A stretch of 64,000 nucleotides of DNA from Eledone cirrhosa (Eukaryota; Mollusca; Cephalopoda; Octopoda; Eledonidae): positions 115,634,939 to 115,698,938 of the forward strand of contig OZ024742.1 of the NCBI GenBank assembly GCA_964016885.1, read 5' to 3'. The translations under genes were made by a program, and so were the position numbers. Positions within the stretch are counted from its first letter, which is position 1. Each line of letters opens with the position of its first letter. Positions 62,901 to 64,000 of this stretch are shown piece by piece. The notes under the pieces are model-generated. The model worked only from the letters and a program-made list of their open reading frames with translations, did not search any database and was not told the DNA's origin.

Positions 62901-63410
62901 TGGGAATTCCTTTGTTTTTTCATCTTCACTCCACATAAGTGAGTGGTGACTTTAGCCGATGCATAATAGAGATGATTTAAGTCAGTAATGTTTAGTTTGT
63001 TTGTGATGATAATGTTTATGAGAATTATGTTAGTCTTGTGTATTATCTTTTGGTTCTGTTTGGAGTTCTGGATCTTAGGGAGGGTGTCTCGTTCCCCCAT
63101 GTCAGATTCTTTCATTTTCATCCATTCGATCATAATTTCATCCTTCAAGTTGGCAAGTTCATTCTCATTCATTTCTTTATCATTTACGATCTCATTATTT
63201 TCATTTGGAGTTTCATCCTGAGCATGCACTCCCTCCACTTTTTCGCTCCTTTCTTTAATTTGTTCTGTTGCCAGTGATTCCGCCCCAACCCTGGGATACG
63301 AAGTGTTACAGATTACCACGTTTTCACTGACACATGCTTCATTTTCCCTTCGCTGACTTTGTGCTACTAGCTTGATCTGATCAATTTCTATATCAGTTAG
63401 TAACTTTTTC
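59974..63410 (-). mobile_element. R2-like non-LTR element D, 5'-truncated
   Basis: This minus-strand element is related to A and C at the protein level but is a distinct subfamily. The 3' UTR runs from the ORF end (60147) to an (AAT)n tail at about 59974-60003. The ORF extends upstream to the junction at about 63410, where Tx1 copy F starts in the opposite orientation, so the 5' UTR and probably the first codons are missing. Only three coding lesions are visible over about 3.2 kb, suggesting a fairly young insertion. Confidence 0.85.
60147..63410 (-). pseudogene. element D ORF: RT, knuckle, restriction-like endonuclease
   Basis: One reading frame runs from the truncated start to 60374, interrupted by TGA at 62177-62179 and TAA at 60776-60778. 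A one-base deletion near 60385 then shifts to the last 70 codons (60359-60147). Motifs: TSKWKSPGKDKIQNFW, NPKNYRPITCLTTMYK, KGCKRGSYGCKDQLLV (frame across the TGA), AWIDYKKAFDSLPHSW (motif A), GIFPGDSLSPLLF (motif B), FYMDDLKLFAK (motif C), RKEGGRGLIQLD, the knuckle CRVCKKQPETIDHIISMC followed by YLNRHDRAAQYIHW, and the nuclease core RPDIILKDFKKRVCLLID. The N-terminal 250 residues are charged and helical-looking. All catalytic Asp residues are present. Confidence 0.85.
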
Positions 63411-64000
63411 TACCGAGGAGCTTTGCCAGTTCGGGATAAACTCTACAGGCATGGAGGTGCCGTCAGCCGGGCATGTCCGAGATGCGCGCAGGGCGACGAA
63501 ACCGTCCTGCACGCACTCGTCCAGTGTCCGAAAATTGCTGACTTGTGGGTTTATGTCGAACACCTGCTGTGGCGTTTAGGACGGATCCGGCTATCATCTG
63601 AGTCCATCTGTCTGGTGGCCATGGCGAAAGAGATAGTATGGTGGACACGTTTGAAAGGGCTGAAGACGAGCACTTACCTCTTCGGTGATGCTCTGATTGA
63701 CTTTTTCAAATTTCATTTGAAAAGGAAAATTAGAGTAGAGAGGGAAGTGCTCTCTTCCCAGCATTTTGTTGAAAGTGAGAGAAGCGAGAATGGCCCGAGT
63801 GAATGGGCCTACTCTGAGTATATATCTGTAAATTAAAGGTGGAAAACTGGGAGAGGGCACTTGCCTTGGTGGTCAGGGTCATTGTGGCTTTTTACTGGAC
63901 TTTCTCCACAAATGTCCCTCCGAAGTCTCCCCCCTATTGGGGAATTTTTCATTGTCATTTTCATTGTTATTTTTGTTACATCCTCTGTTTTTGTTTTTTA
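63411..64000 (+). mobile_element. Tx1-type copy F, 5'-truncated, runs off the window
   Basis: It starts inside ORF2 at CTACCGAGGAGCTTTGCC, equivalent to about 16645 in element B, and continues through the 3' UTR (CCCCCTATTGGGGAATTTTT) to the window edge. It joins head-to-head with the 5' end of minus-strand element D. Compared with B it has a 54-bp deletion near 63609. Confidence 0.85.
63423..63836 (+). pseudogene. Tx1 ORF2 C-terminal fragment in copy F
   Basis: The 137-codon frame contains CPRCAQGDETVLHALVQCP (knuckle), IADLWVYVEHLLWRLG and LVAMAKEIVWWTRLKGLKTS. Eighteen residues present in B (from VRIAPPSF on) are removed by an in-frame deletion between ATC microhomologies. The frame is otherwise open to near the family stop. 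It lacks endonuclease and RT and cannot act alone. Confidence 0.8.

Overview
The window is animal genomic DNA, most likely from a coleoid cephalopod such as an octopus. The evidence is tRNA-related SINEs of the cephalopod type (three copies with clear target-site duplications), long (TA)n, (CA)n and (ATT)n microsatellites, Penelope-like elements, Tx1/L1-type and R2-like non-LTR retrotransposons, and short Helitrons. I see no convincing host gene, tRNA, rRNA or CRISPR array. Species and family assignments rest on recognition of sequence types, not on a database search.

Layout. 1-2.2 kb: minus-strand Tx1-type fragments and a degraded ORF1. 2.2-8 kb: AT-rich DNA with one non-autonomous Helitron (6278-7073). 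8-11.3 kb: R2-like non-LTR element A, minus strand, internally deleted. 11.3-17.4 kb: the best Tx1-type element (B), plus strand, with ORF1, an AP-endonuclease/RT ORF2 and an (ATT)n tail. 18.4-22.5 kb: a second Helitron and two decayed Tx1 copies. 23-39.5 kb: microsatellites, SINEs and many short fold-back (inverted-repeat) units sitting in TA tracts. 39.5-50.2 kb: a near-perfect 10.7-kb palindrome with a 2-nt centre. Each arm carries the same 5'-truncated Penelope-like ORF (reverse transcriptase plus C-terminal GIY-YIG nuclease), tandem 3' iterations and a long TG/TA tract. 50.5-64 kb: a chain of retroelements: Tx1 copy H, Penelope-like element E with 112-bp inverted termini, a SINE, R2-like element C with tandem 5' monomers, R2-like element D (few lesions), and Tx1 copy F running off the end.

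How the parts relate. The Tx1 elements encode an ORF1 RNA-binding protein plus an APE-RT protein. The R2-like elements encode a single protein with an N-terminal Myb-like segment, RT, a CCHC-like knuckle and a restriction-like endonuclease. The Penelope-like elements encode RT plus GIY-YIG nuclease. SINEs and Helitrons are non-autonomous passengers. Most junctions between retroelements fall in (ATT)n/(AAT)n tracts, as if trinucleotide tails or microsatellites act as recurrent landing sites. Nearly every coding region is broken; the Penelope-like ORFs in the palindrome are the only long open frames, and they lack their N-termini.

The most striking feature is the palindrome. It is either a very young inverted duplication nucleated inside a Penelope-like element or an assembly/sequencing fold-back artefact. 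The sequence alone cannot decide, although small differences between the arms are visible.
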